In this document: positions 1-8,411 of the stretch, piece after piece
Layout: each line of letters begins with the position of its first letter
Position numbering within the stretch: the first letter of the stretch is position 1
Assembly (NCBI RefSeq): GCF_016887565.1
Contig: NZ_CP069396.1
Location: forward strand, 2,135,001 to 2,199,000
Origin: Archangium violaceum
Lineage (GTDB): Bacteria; Myxococcota; Myxococcia; Myxococcales; Myxococcaceae
Length of the DNA stretch: 64,000 bases
Direction of reading: 5' to 3'
Made by a program: the position numbers and the translations under genes
The notes under the pieces: model-generated
The model's input: the letters and a program-made list of their open reading frames with translations, nothing else
What the model was told of the DNA's origin: nothing
Database searches by the model: none

Positions 1-1764
1 CCACCGCCATGCCGCCGCCGTCCGATCGAACTCGATCAACCCCTCCTGATAAATCATTGTCAGGAATTGGGTGGCGAAGAAGGGGTTTCCCTGCGTCTTC
101 TCCTGGATGAGCTGGGCCAGGGAACAGGTATGGCGAGGCTCCTGGTGCAGGGTGTCGGCGATGAGCAGGTTGAGGTGCTCGACGGAGAGCGGCGAGAGGA
201 CGCGCTCGTTCACCGCCGCTCCCGCCTGACGGAGCTCGCTCAGGGTCAGCATCAAGGGGTGGGAAGGGCTGACCTCGTTGTTCCGGTAGGCGCCAATCAC
301 CAGGAGGTACCGGGTCTCCGGTTGGGTGAGAAGGTAATGGATCAGCCGCAGGCTGGCGGCATCGGCCCACTGGAGGTCATCGAGGAAGAGGGCCAGAGGG
401 TGTTCCTTGCGGGTGAACACCTTCAAGAACTGCTGGAAGACCCGATGGAAGCGGTGCTGCGCCTCGAGCGGCGGCAGCTCCTGCAGGGGCGGCTGCTTGC
501 CGATGATGAGCTCGAGCTGGGGAACGACCTCGATGAGGAGCTGTCCGTTGAGCCCCACGGCGCCCTGGATTCGCCGCTTCCATTCCGCGATCCTCTCTTC
601 GTCCTCGGTGAGGAGTTGCTGCACGAACTCACGGAGGGCCTGAGCGATCGTGGCGTAGGGGGTGTCACGCTTGAACTGTTCGAACTTGCCCGAGAGGAAG
701 AACCCTCTCGCCCTTACGATGGGTCTGTGCAGCTCGCGGACCAGAAAGGATTTTCCGATGCCGGAGTATCCGGAGACGAGCAGGAGCTCGGGGGCGCCGT
801 GGGAGACGACCCGCGCGAAGGCGTCCATCAGGGAGGCGACCTCCTCCTCGCGGCCGTAGAGCTTCTGCGGAATCTGGAAGAGTTCCGAGACGTCATGAGC
901 CCCGAGAGGGAAGCTCGCGATGGACCCGTGCGCTGTCCACTGCTCGAGACACCTCTCCAGGTCGAACCTCAGGCCAGGCGCGCTCTGGTAGCGCTCCTCG
1001 GCCATCTTGGACAGCAGCTTGAGGACGACCGACGAGAGCGCCTCGGGAATCTCGGGGATGATGCTGGAGGGACTCGGCGGAGGCCGGGCGATGTGGCAGT
1101 GGATCCACCCCAGGGGATCCGAGGCCTGGAAGGGCAGGGTCCCGGTGAGCATCTCGAAGAGGATGACGCCGAGCGAGTACAGGTCGCTGCGGTAGTCGAC
1201 GGCCCGATTCATCCTCCCCGTCTGCTCGGGAGACAGGTAGGGGAGAGAGCCTTCGATGAGCCGAGGATTCAGCACCTCCTGATATTCCCGGGGGAGGAGT
1301 GAAGCGCTCCCGAAGCCCGTGAGCTTCACTTCGCCCGTTTCGGGGTGGACGAGGACGTTCTGGGGCTTGAGGTCCCTGTGAGCGACGCCGTGTCGATGGA
1401 CCTCCGAGAGGGCTCGAGTGATTTGGATGGCGAGCTGGAGGAAGCGCCCGGGCTCCATGGGGGGGCCGAGGAGTTGAGAGAGGGGACGGCCGCCAAGATC
1501 TTCCAGGACCAGGACCAGCCGGTCCCGGCTGCGCTCCAGGGCATACGGTCTCACCGCTGCCGGGCCCCCCACCTTCTTCCCAACCTCGTACTCATTCTTC
1601 AGTCGCTCGAGCTCCCGGAGGGCTGGGTGCTCGGAGAGGGGCATCTTGAGCGTGACCGGCCGCCCATCCAGCTCCCTCAACGCGCGGTAGACGAGGGTCG
1701 AGGCCCCTGTCTGAAGCGCTTCGGTAGCGGTGTATCCCAGGAGGACAGGCAGACCGACAGGCAT
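1..1764 (-). CDS. Ser/Thr kinase-AAA ATPase signalling protein (partial, N-terminal 588 residues)
   Basis: The gene enters from the left edge, so only the N-terminal 588 codons are visible. Residues 1-275 form a Hanks-type kinase domain with the ATP lysine at K40, HRDLKPQN at 129-136 and the APE-like LSPEQTGRMNRA. The DFG position reads GFG (150-152), so the metal-binding Asp is lost and kinase activity is doubtful. A large AAA_16-type ATPase follows, with Walker A GYSGIGKS near 332 and Walker B LFLDDLQWAD near 455. By family, such proteins continue into helical repeats, a GAF domain and a histidine-kinase module, as in the paralogue at 41.7-47.0 kb. The ATG at 1764 is the first possible start, because an in-frame TAG lies 12 codons upstream. 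No good ribosome site is seen. It probably acts as a cytoplasmic signalling hub. Confidence 0.88.
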   Translation of the reverse strand, partial: MPVGLPVLLGYTATEALQTGASTLVYRALRELDGRPVTLKMPLSEHPALRELERLKNEYEVGKKVGGPAAVRPYALERSRDRLVLVLEDLGGRPLSQLLGPPMEPGRFLQLAIQITRALSEVHRHGVAHRDLKPQNVLVHPETGEVKLTGFGSASLLPREYQEVLNPRLIEGSLPYLSPEQTGRMNRAVDYRSDLYSLGVILFEMLTGTLPFQASDPLGWIHCHIARPPPSPSSIIPEIPEALSSVVLKLLSKMAEERYQSAPGLRFDLERCLEQWTAHGSIASFPLGAHDVSELFQIPQKLYGREEEVASLMDAFARVVSHGAPELLLVSGYSGIGKSFLVRELHRPIVRARGFFLSGKFEQFKRDTPYATIAQALREFVQQLLTEDEERIAEWKRRIQGAVGLNGQLLIEVVPQLELIIGKQPPLQELPPLEAQHRFHRVFQQFLKVFTRKEHPLALFLDDLQWADAASLRLIHYLLTQPETRYLLVIGAYRNNEVSPSHPLMLTLSELRQAGAAVNERVLSPLSVEHLNLLIADTLHQEPRHTCSLAQLIQEKTQGNPFFATQFLTMIYQEGLIEFDRTAAAWRW

Positions 1765-1780
1765 ACCGAAACGGTAATAA

Positions 1781-1884
1781 CTGTCGCAACACGACGCCTA
1801 CATCATCGAGCGTTGCCTGAAGCAGGGCATCGAGACCATCGAAGCGACGGAGCAGGCGCAGCTGTTCGAGCTCTCCTCTCCGCG
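1781..1884 (+). pseudogene. coding-like gene remnant
   Basis: A short plus-strand frame reading DAYIIERCLKQGIETIEATE has almost exclusively G/C at third codon positions, which suggests real coding DNA. It has no start codon and an in-frame TAA sits immediately upstream at 1778. The bias breaks near 1885 and appears to continue in another frame, which suggests a frameshift. It may be the tail of a gene whose front was lost in a rearrangement. I do not recognise the family. Confidence 0.22.
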
Positions 1885-2053
1885 AAGAAGGTCAGGCCCT
1901 CGCCGCTCGCGACACCTCCAGCACGGGTGACGCGGGCGCGGCTCCGCCGACCTTCGGGCCGACCTCCGCCGCGGTGGATCGGGGGGGAGAACGTGGGCCT
2001 GCCTTTCTGCGGGAGTGCCCCGGACATCGGCGCTGTAGAGACCGGCTGTTGAG

Positions 2054-2078
2054 CGCCCTCTCCCTTTGGGAGAGGGCG
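2054..2078. repeat. perfect GC-rich hairpin (REP-like)
   Basis: An 11-bp perfect inverted repeat (CGCCCTCTCCC / GGGAGAGGGCG) with a TTT loop is followed by a G-run. This wording recurs in intergenic regions of many myxobacteria, so a repetitive extragenic palindrome is likely. It could also act as a weak terminator. Confidence 0.5.
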
Positions 2079-2191
2079 GGGGGGAGGGTCGCCGTGTGCA
2101 TCGGCCGGCCCTTCTGCCCATCGACAACGGCGGGACGACGCCACCATAATCGCCGGCCATCTCCAGTCCCCACATCACACCCGAGGTTCGA

Positions 2192-2629
2192 ATGAGCGAA
2201 GGATCCTCCGACATTGAGCAACTCGCAGCCCCCCCGCCGATCTCCGCGGAGCAGCGCGCGAAGATCCTCGCGGACCCGAACGTGGCGAAGATGGCCGCGG
2301 AGCTCGAGATGGACCTGGACGAGTTCGTCAACACCATCGGGTACTACCTGAACAACCCGGGCGTGGAGCCCGCGTTCCTCGTCGTCAGCGACGAGAACCT
2401 GAGGAAGATGGGGGTCGAGCCCCCCACCTCCGAGGCCATCGAGGCCAACGTGCGCGCCAGCGTCGAGGCCATCAAGGCCGGCCAGCAGTCCCGGAGTGGT
2501 TTCGAGGAGGCTCGCAAGAAGGGCGTGGCGTTGGATGCCCATGCCCAGGGGGGCGAGGCCGTGAAAACCAAGGCTGATCCCGGCCTCGAAGACGCGGTGA
2601 AGAAGGGGCGAACCTCGCTAAAGCCTTGA
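2192..2629 (+). CDS. conserved hypothetical soluble protein, 145 aa
   Basis: I do not recognise a family. The protein is charged, has no signal peptide or membrane segment, and appears helical. Its N-terminal third (residues 15-60) is rich in Ala, Glu and Asp, and its C-terminal 50 residues are Lys-rich. A GAGG ribosome site lies 7 bases before the ATG and codon bias is strong. It lies 107 bp upstream of a glycine-rich protein gene on the same strand, and the pair ends at a strong intrinsic terminator, so the two may be co-transcribed. Function unknown. Confidence 0.75.
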   Translation: MSEGSSDIEQLAAPPPISAEQRAKILADPNVAKMAAELEMDLDEFVNTIGYYLNNPGVEPAFLVVSDENLRKMGVEPPTSEAIEANVRASVEAIKAGQQSRSGFEEARKKGVALDAHAQGGEAVKTKADPGLEDAVKKGRTSLKP

Positions 2630-2736
2630 TTCCACGAGGCTTTCTCGAAAAAGCGCGTCCACTGACAACTCGCGGACGCAGCTCGCGATAATCACTTCAA
2701 CGCAGCATCTACCCCTTCCAAACAAGAGAGCAAGCC

Positions 2737-3192
2737 ATGGGATTCATCAAGGGCATCGGCAAGGCGTTCAAGAAGATCGGTGACTTCGCGAAGAAGGCGG
2801 TTGGCTTCGCGAGCAAGATTCTCAACGGGCCCCTTGGGCAGATTGCCTCGTTCATCCCGGGCGTCGGGCCCTTCATCGCGGGCGCCGCGAAGATCGTCGG
2901 CGTCGCGAACAGCGTGCTCAACGGTGGTGGCCTCAAGGGCATCATCGGCGGCCTCGTCGGCAACCTCGGCGGCGGTCTGCTGGGCCAGGCCGGTTCGCTC
3001 CTGAGCAAGACGGGTCTCGGCTCCGTCATCGGCCTGGGCTCGCAGGCCAACAGCACGGGCGGGGTCCTGGACCTGGTCTCGGGCCTGATGGGCTCCCGCA
3101 AGAACGATCAGTCTCCTGCCGCGCAGGGCGACCGGTACAACCTGAGCCAGTTCGCGGCGTTCAAGGTCGCCGACCTGCTCCGCGCCGCCTGA
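2737..3192 (+). CDS. small glycine-rich protein with cationic amphipathic N-terminus, 151 aa
   Basis: The first 22 residues are Lys-rich and amphipathic (GKAFKKIGDFAKKAVGF). Residues 30-105 are a hydrophobic Gly/Leu/Ile/Val stretch with many GxxxG and GG pairs, and the polar tail resembles a small soluble segment. This composition resembles membrane-active peptides and some bacteriocin or particle proteins, but no catalytic motif is present and no family is recognised. A purine-rich AGAGAG site precedes the ATG. It is the last gene before the terminator at 3218. Membrane association is an inference from composition only. Confidence 0.75.
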   Translation: MGFIKGIGKAFKKIGDFAKKAVGFASKILNGPLGQIASFIPGVGPFIAGAAKIVGVANSVLNGGGLKGIIGGLVGNLGGGLLGQAGSLLSKTGLGSVIGLGSQANSTGGVLDLVSGLMGSRKNDQSPAAQGDRYNLSQFAAFKVADLLRAA

Positions 3193-3217
3193 TCGGCCCG
3201 CTTCCGCTCCATTCCAA

Positions 3218-3250
3218 GGGGTGCACGCTCACGGGCGTGCACCCCTTTTT
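3218..3250 (+). terminator. Rho-independent terminator
   Basis: A perfect 11-bp stem (GGGGTGCACGC / GCGTGCACCCC) with a 6-nt loop is followed directly by TTTTT. It closes the 2192-3192 unit. Confidence 0.92.
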
Positions 3251-3309
3251 GTTTCACTCGGGTGCGACAACCCGGGTGAGGCACCGGCTTGTGTAGACTC
3301 CGCTCCACC

Positions 3310-3642
3310 ATGTCCGAGAACATCACGGGAGAACCGGCCGGAGGCTCCGATTCCGAGAATCAGGACCCGACGGCGCGTGTCCTGGTGCACGTGTTTGTGT
3401 TGGGCGCGCTCGCCGTGGTGGCGGAGGCCTTCTCGAATATCCCCACCAGCCCCGGGACCATGCTGCCCCTGGGTGGCCTGGTCGGGAAGGTGCTGTGGCT
3501 CATGTTCGCGGTGTACACGGTGATCTCCAGCATCGGGGTCATCTGCTGGAACAATTGGTGCGCCCTCTTCGGCATGCATGTGGCGGCGGGGGTGCTCTCG
3601 TACCCCGCGGCGATCTTCCTGTTATTTCTGTTGTGGGGCTAG
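3310..3642 (+). CDS. small integral membrane protein, 110 aa
   Basis: After a polar 25-residue N-terminus there are three likely membrane segments, at about residues 25-45, 55-80 and 88-109, and the protein ends in LLFLLWG. I do not recognise a family. The ATG at 3310 (MSENITG) is preferred over an ATG 7 codons upstream, because the extra residues look non-coding. The stop overlaps, in a shared CTAG, the stop of a coding-like remnant on the other strand. Confidence 0.6.
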   Translation: MSENITGEPAGGSDSENQDPTARVLVHVFVLGALAVVAEAFSNIPTSPGTMLPLGGLVGKVLWLMFAVYTVISSIGVICWNNWCALFGMHVAAGVLSYPAAIFLLFLLWG

Positions 3643-3730
3643 CCAGGCTCCTCCCAGGGGGCGGCCAGCCAGACCTGATAGGCGGCCTTCTGCGCGTCGG
3701 TGGGCTCCTCCGTGCTACGCCCCGCCCAAC
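3639..3730 (-). pseudogene. C-terminal gene remnant
   Basis: The minus strand encodes STEEPTDAQKAAYQVWLAAP followed by WEEPG and a stop, with near-perfect G/C third positions. No start or upstream coding region is present, because the reading runs into the secreted-protein gene at 3737. It looks like the 3' end of a deleted gene. Family not recognised. Confidence 0.3.
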
Positions 3731-3736
3731 CCCAGA

Positions 3737-3988
3737 TCAGGGGACTTCGCATCTCATGACGACGTCGGCAATCCAAAGGTTGGTCCGGGATACGTGACTG
3801 TATACCTCTTCGAGCGGAGTGCCGCCTTGTGCCGTGCACTTGGCGATGGCGTCGGCGCGAGCAGCCTGCATTGCCATGCCCGGATCGTAGCTCTGACCAT
3901 GGCCGGTAACGGTCACCACCGCAGCCAGTGCCGCACCGGAGAAGGACAAGAGAAGCGCAGAAGCAATGACGAAGGAATGCCTTTTCAT
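3737..3988 (-). CDS. small secreted protein, 83 aa
   Basis: A clear Sec signal peptide (MKRHSFVIASALLLSF, cleavage near SGAALA) precedes a mature part of about 60 residues. That part contains two cysteines and begins VVTVTGHGQSYDPG, which suggests a small disulphide-bonded periplasmic or secreted protein. The ATG at 3988 is chosen because GGGAGA lies 7 bases upstream and the signal peptide starts there. No domain is recognised. Confidence 0.72.
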   Translation of the reverse strand: MKRHSFVIASALLLSFSGAALAAVVTVTGHGQSYDPGMAMQAARADAIAKCTAQGGTPLEEVYSHVSRTNLWIADVVMRCEVP

Positions 3989-4146
3989 TTGTACTCTCCC
4001 GATAGATCCGAACGGACGTTCGAGCATGAGAGCTGGCGACAATCGTGAAAGTCAAGCCGGGTTCTGGCAATTCATGGCTCTCGTCAATATCGATCTCGAC
4101 AGCGTATGCGTAGATGAAGCACCTCTGGACTATAGGGGACCGCGGG

Positions 4147-5526
4147 CTACTGGAACGCCAGATTGCCCTCCAGCGACGTCGACCACGCCGGCGCGAGCGG
4201 ATCACTGGCGGGCTTCTGCGTGAAGAGGTCCGCGTAGTGGCCGATAGCGCCATCGAAGGTGGCGCGGAGGGTGATCCGGTAGGTGCCGCGGAAGGGGCGC
4301 GGGAAGGACGTTTCACCTATGCGCAGGCGGAAGGGCGTGAAGGAGGTCACCGAGCCTGGTGCCATCACCGTCCAGCCGAACTTCTCGACGTTGTCGAAGT
4401 CCGGGCTCATGGAGAACTCCACCCTCTGCGCGGCGGCCCCCCCGCTCCACTGGAAGACGAGGCCCCTGTTCGAGACCACGGGGGCGGGGTCGCTCCACGC
4501 TCCCAGGGCGGTGGGTGAGGTGAGGGCCATCGGCTTCGGGAGCGAGAGCGTCGCGGAGGAGAAGTCCTCCACGGGAACCCGAGCGAACGCCGACCCGGAT
4601 GGGAGCTCGTAGGCGGCTCCCACGCTGACGGAGAGCATCGCACGGGTCGTGTCGAAGGGAGCCGTCCGCGCGATGGCCGGGACGGAGGCCGGGAACCGCG
4701 ATGGGTAGGAAGCGAAGGCGTCCCTCGACGTATCGAAGAGGTACTGGCCGTCCTGGTAGAACGAGAGCCTCGCCGAGCCGGAGTGCTGCGGGTAGGTCTG
4801 CGTGCCATCGATGTTCAGCTGTAGTTGCCGGTCGACCGGGTGGTCGAGCGCGACATCCTGCCCGGAGACCTGCTGCCAGCCGGGCACGGGGATGTCCTTC
4901 TTCAAACCAACCGCTTTGAAATCGGATGGGTGACTCGGGTCCCGTTCGACCGCGAACAGGCTCATCACGGAGGGCAGCGAGCCCTCGACCTGGATGCGGT
5001 AGCTCCCGTCCGCGGTCACGTAGCCGGAGCCCCTCGCGTCCCGGCCGACGGCATACACGTACACGTTGTGCACGTCGTGCATCCCCGTCACCTTGCCGCT
5101 GATGAACGCGCGCTGCGGGTTCTGCGCGGGAGGGACCTTTGGCTCGACCCGCGGCAGCCAGACCTCCGGCCGCTCGAGCGCGAGATAGGTGTACGCCTGC
5201 GAGAAGCCGGACTCGAAGTTCGCCACCAGGGTGACGTTCTGGGGCCCCACGAGCGAAGGATCCTCGAACGTCACGTCGCCCGAGGCGTCGGGCTGCTTGA
5301 AGAACCGGCTCCCATCCCCGAGCAGGACGTAGACGCTCTTCGCCTCCGTTTCGGTCTCCCCGAAGCGCGTGTGGATCGTGAGGGAGCCCGCGATGACCTG
5401 GGGCTGGGGCGGAGGCGTGGAGTCCCCCGGGTCATCCGTCCCCGTGGGAGGAGGAGTGCCCCTGCCACAAGCGGCCCCCCCAACCACCACCACCAGCGCC
5501 AGAAGTCCTCTCCGCATCCACGTCAT
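4147..5526 (-). CDS. predicted lipoprotein, 459 aa
   Basis: The N-terminus MTWMRRGLLALVVVVGGAAC is a lipoprotein signal with the lipobox Cys at position 20, followed by a Pro/Thr/Asp linker. The rest is beta-rich and resembles stacked Ig-like or carboxypeptidase-regulatory-like sheets (for example GSLTIHTRFGET and ISGKVTGMHDVHNVYVYAVG), without catalytic motifs. A GGGGGAGAG ribosome site lies 2 bases before the ATG. It follows a second lipoprotein gene (5636-7243) on the same strand, and the two share a similar 5' leader, so they appear co-regulated. Function unknown; probably attached to the inner or outer membrane. Confidence 0.85.
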   Translation of the reverse strand: MTWMRRGLLALVVVVGGAACGRGTPPPTGTDDPGDSTPPPQPQVIAGSLTIHTRFGETETEAKSVYVLLGDGSRFFKQPDASGDVTFEDPSLVGPQNVTLVANFESGFSQAYTYLALERPEVWLPRVEPKVPPAQNPQRAFISGKVTGMHDVHNVYVYAVGRDARGSGYVTADGSYRIQVEGSLPSVMSLFAVERDPSHPSDFKAVGLKKDIPVPGWQQVSGQDVALDHPVDRQLQLNIDGTQTYPQHSGSARLSFYQDGQYLFDTSRDAFASYPSRFPASVPAIARTAPFDTTRAMLSVSVGAAYELPSGSAFARVPVEDFSSATLSLPKPMALTSPTALGAWSDPAPVVSNRGLVFQWSGGAAAQRVEFSMSPDFDNVEKFGWTVMAPGSVTSFTPFRLRIGETSFPRPFRGTYRITLRATFDGAIGHYADLFTQKPASDPLAPAWSTSLEGNLAFQ

Positions 5527-5625
5527 GGCTCTCCCCCTATTTGGAAGTCACGGTGTCGGCCCGACGAGGGCCCACACCGGGGAGAGCCCGTGACCTGGAG
5601 AATGATGCAAAGAATCCAGAGGTCC
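5527..5625 (-). promoter_or_regulatory. duplicated leader copy 1
   Basis: The 100 bp upstream of the 4147-5526 lipoprotein align over nearly their whole length with 7244-7340. Shared blocks include the GGGGGAGAG ribosome site, a GGGCCC-centred dyad and the distal TGCATCATT. A conserved promoter or 5' UTR is likely. Confidence 0.6.
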
Positions 5626-5635
5626 CCTGGCGGGC

Positions 5636-7243
5636 CTACTTCAGGTTGACGGCGCCCAGCCTGTTCGTGCCCTGCACATAGAGCACACCGTTGGCCGAGA
5701 GCGCCAGGCTCCCGGGCTCCCAGTAGGACCACACCGGCGCGTGCGTGGCGAGATCGATGGCGTACACACGCCTGCTCGTGCTGACGAAGACCAGGTTGTC
5801 GGTGACGAGGACTTCGCTGGCCTGGCCCCACGAGCCGTAGAGCGCCCCTTCATCGCGGCGGACCGGTGCCCAGCTCCACAGCAGCGCACCTGTCGCTTCG
5901 CTTCGCGCCTCCAGGCGATAGGGTTCGATGTGGGTGACGTAGATGACCCCGTTCGCGATCGCCGGGTTGCCGCTGTACATGCCCTCGAGGGACCAGTTCT
6001 TCGCACGCGAGGCCGGGTTGAAGCTCAGGACCTTGCCGCCGCTCACGACGACCACCGAGCCACTCGAGCCGATGACGGGCGCTCCGAACATGCTCCCGCC
6101 CTGCCCGGGGGAGGTGTCGCCGAGGGTGAAGGCGACCGCGCCGGTGGTCTTGTCCAGCGCGCTGAGCTTGCTGCCGGTATAGGCATAGGCGTACTTCGCA
6201 TCCACCGCGGGCGTCCACTCGTCGTACTGCGGCAGCGACTGGAACCAGCGCTGAACACCATCGGCGAAGCCGAACGCGTACATCCCGCCGTAGGAGCCGC
6301 CGTTGGTATAGACGACGCCGCCTTCGATCGTGGGGGCGTAGTAGCGTTCCCACTGCGAGGCGAACGCCGCCTTCGAGAGCTGCGCACCGGTGGCGGCATC
6401 GAATGACCACATGAACGTGGTGTTGTGGCCGCTGGTGGCGGCATACACCTTCCCGCCCGAGACCGCTGGCGGGTTGATTTCATGGGCGCTGAAGTCGAAC
6501 TGCCACTGCTTCCCGTTGTCGCTCTCCCTCAGCGCGAACACCCTGGGCCGGGCGACGGTGGAGTACCGTATGGGACTCGACAGGTAGATGAGCCCGTTGG
6601 CGACGGTCAGCGAGCTCACCCCGCCACTGTCCTCCGGGACCGTCCAGCGCCACCTCGGCGAGAAGCGGCTCGCGTCCAGGGTGACCGGGACGTAGCCCGT
6701 GTGCGCGGCGTTGCCCTGGAACGTCTCCCAGTCCGGCACCTGGGCCCAGCGGGTGAGCGGCGTCAGGTTCGTGTCCGGAATGATCTGGAAGTCATACGGC
6801 AGGTACCAGGGCGAGCCCGGGTGCGGTGTGCCGCATCCCGCATCCTGGCACAGGTGCACCTCGAGCCGTCCCTGGTGGCGCCCCAAGGGGAGGGAGGGCT
6901 TCGTCCGGAAATTCGCGAAGTAGGAGCCCGCCCATGCCCGATCGGGCTCGATGGCGACCTCCGGAAGGAGCACTCCGGCGGCATCGACGATGATGGCGTG
7001 GATATCGCCGGACAGCGGAACATTGAGCGTCGCCTTGACGCCCAGGTCCACCGAAGCGCCGACACCATAGGTCTCCACCAGCTGGGCCGGCACGAAGGCC
7101 AGCTCGGGAGGAGGTGGTGTGGAGGGTCCCGGCTCGCCTCCATCGCCCGGGGGTCCCCCAGCCCCACCATCCCCCCCATCACCGCATGCGGCCAACCACC
7201 CCAACAAGACCAGCGCTGAAAATCTCTTCTGCCCCCAGGTCAT
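5636..7243 (-). CDS. PQQ-like beta-propeller lipoprotein, 535 aa
   Basis: The lipoprotein signal ends at WLAACGDGG and is followed by a Gly/Asp/Pro-rich linker. Residues from about 170 to the end carry repeated beta-propeller blades of the PQQ-like type, such as WSFDAATGAQL, LSALDKTTGAVAF and VYAIDLATHAPVW. Known relatives include BamB-like scaffold proteins and PQQ dehydrogenase folds, but no PQQ-binding or dehydrogenase residues are evident, so a structural or binding role is more likely. The start at 7243 has GGGGGAGAG 4 bases upstream; nine upstream codons are rejected because they contain that site. Confidence 0.88.
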   Translation of the reverse strand: MTWGQKRFSALVLLGWLAACGDGGDGGAGGPPGDGGEPGPSTPPPPELAFVPAQLVETYGVGASVDLGVKATLNVPLSGDIHAIIVDAAGVLLPEVAIEPDRAWAGSYFANFRTKPSLPLGRHQGRLEVHLCQDAGCGTPHPGSPWYLPYDFQIIPDTNLTPLTRWAQVPDWETFQGNAAHTGYVPVTLDASRFSPRWRWTVPEDSGGVSSLTVANGLIYLSSPIRYSTVARPRVFALRESDNGKQWQFDFSAHEINPPAVSGGKVYAATSGHNTTFMWSFDAATGAQLSKAAFASQWERYYAPTIEGGVVYTNGGSYGGMYAFGFADGVQRWFQSLPQYDEWTPAVDAKYAYAYTGSKLSALDKTTGAVAFTLGDTSPGQGGSMFGAPVIGSSGSVVVVSGGKVLSFNPASRAKNWSLEGMYSGNPAIANGVIYVTHIEPYRLEARSEATGALLWSWAPVRRDEGALYGSWGQASEVLVTDNLVFVSTSRRVYAIDLATHAPVWSYWEPGSLALSANGVLYVQGTNRLGAVNLK

Positions 7244-7340
7244 GGCGCTCTCCCCCTCAGGAAGTCTCATCCGCGGGCCGAACAGGGGCCCACCGGGGAT
7301 GAGCCGGTGAGGGAGAAAATGATGCAGGGAATCGTGCGGA
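7244..7340 (-). promoter_or_regulatory. duplicated leader copy 2
   Basis: This is the second copy of the leader found at 5527-5625, with the same order of conserved blocks: ribosome site, GGGCCC dyad, TGCATCATT. It lies before the beta-propeller lipoprotein gene. Confidence 0.6.
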
Positions 7341-7388
7341 CGCCGGAGACTCCAGGCGGAATGGGGGCCCTGTTTGACTGACGGAGAG

Positions 7389-7418
7389 GGGCCTGGATCT
7401 CAGTGCCTCCCCAGGCCC
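7389..7418 (-). terminator. hairpin after the 7432-8196 gene
   Basis: An 8-bp stem GGGCCTGG / CCAGGCCC lies 14 bp downstream of the stop codon. There is no T-run, so it is a weak or factor-dependent terminator. Confidence 0.4.
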
Positions 7419-7431
7419 TGCTACTCGGGGC

Positions 7432-8196
7432 TCACGGGTGGACGGACTGCGGCGGCCGACCCCGGTCCTTCGACACCGGCAGGTAGCACTTGCCCTGGTA
7501 CTCGGCTTGGTCCTCGATGCAGGGCGGGCGCCGGGCGAGCTCCACCCAGCACCCGCCGTTGATCTCCACTTCGTCCCTCTTGGGCTGACAGGGAGCCGCC
7601 GCCTGGTTCCTGAAGGGCTTCTGGGGCAGGGGGTATGCGATGGGCCCCGAACTCGGGCTGGCGGTGTCGGTCAGTTTCGGCGCGTCAGCCGGTGACACGG
7701 CCTCCGAAGCCACGCCGTGAGCAGCGCGCTCCTCTCCCTCGAGGCCCTTGGGGTTTCCCGAGAGGCCGAGCCAGAGACCCGTGCCCAGCGCGAGCACGGT
7801 GAATCCCGCGGCCGCCAGGACCTTCAGCGGAGGGCGCCTCATGAATCGTCCCAGGGGCTGGCGGGTCAGGTGGGCGCGCATCCTGGGGTCGTTCCCCACT
7901 GCGTCGAGCCCCGCGAGCGGCAGGGTGAACAGGCGGGCCAGCTCCGCCAGCTTGCCCGAGACCGGAGCCTGCTCCACCTGCACCGCGATGAAGGGAGGAG
8001 TCACCTGGAAGAAGACGCGCACCTGCCAGTTCCTCCTGGGTTTCCAGCGCGGCCCGGGCGTCATCACCAGGGCCGGGGCGCCCGTGTGGACGTTGCGCGC
8101 CTCGTGGATGGGGCCCAACTCCGCCGCCGCGTGCTTGCACTGTCTGCCGAGTTGGAACGGGCCCAGCCTCCTGCCCTTCTTCTTCGTGGCCTTCAT
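7432..8196 (-). CDS. single-pass membrane protein with Cys-containing C-terminal tail, 254 aa
   Basis: A basic N-terminus (MKATKKKGRRLG) and a soluble domain of about 110 residues precede one membrane helix (LAAAGFTVLALGTGLWLGL). A linker and a short extracytoplasmic domain follow, containing NGGCWVELARRPPC and YQGKCYLPV. From memory, similar C-terminal modules occur at the end of myxobacterial membrane-bound Ser/Thr kinases. Here the N-terminal domain has no kinase motifs, so this may be a kinase-derived or kinase-partner protein. The start at 8196 is favoured by GGAC at a short distance over an in-frame start 10 codons upstream. Confidence 0.72.
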   Translation of the reverse strand: MKATKKKGRRLGPFQLGRQCKHAAAELGPIHEARNVHTGAPALVMTPGPRWKPRRNWQVRVFFQVTPPFIAVQVEQAPVSGKLAELARLFTLPLAGLDAVGNDPRMRAHLTRQPLGRFMRRPPLKVLAAAGFTVLALGTGLWLGLSGNPKGLEGEERAAHGVASEAVSPADAPKLTDTASPSSGPIAYPLPQKPFRNQAAAPCQPKRDEVEINGGCWVELARRPPCIEDQAEYQGKCYLPVSKDRGRPPQSVHP

Positions 8197-8411
8197 GCGC
8201 TGTCCTTTATCGTTCTTCCCGCCCACGCTTCATACCACGGCGCGAGTCCCCTCCCATTGGAGAACTCACGAAGTCATGTCCCTCCGTCACGGTCTTCCAG
8301 CGTCCGCGCGAAGCGATCCGTCTCCTGTTCCACCATTGCTTCCAGACGACGGGTGAACTTCGGACCGAAGAGATCGGGAATCGCCTTTGGTAACGGCTGG
8401 ATGCTCCCTGG

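Noticed and set aside
67-1302. Long open plus-strand frame at the left edge
   Set aside because: It is antisense to a clear kinase-ATPase coding sequence with recognisable motifs; open antisense frames are expected at this GC content.
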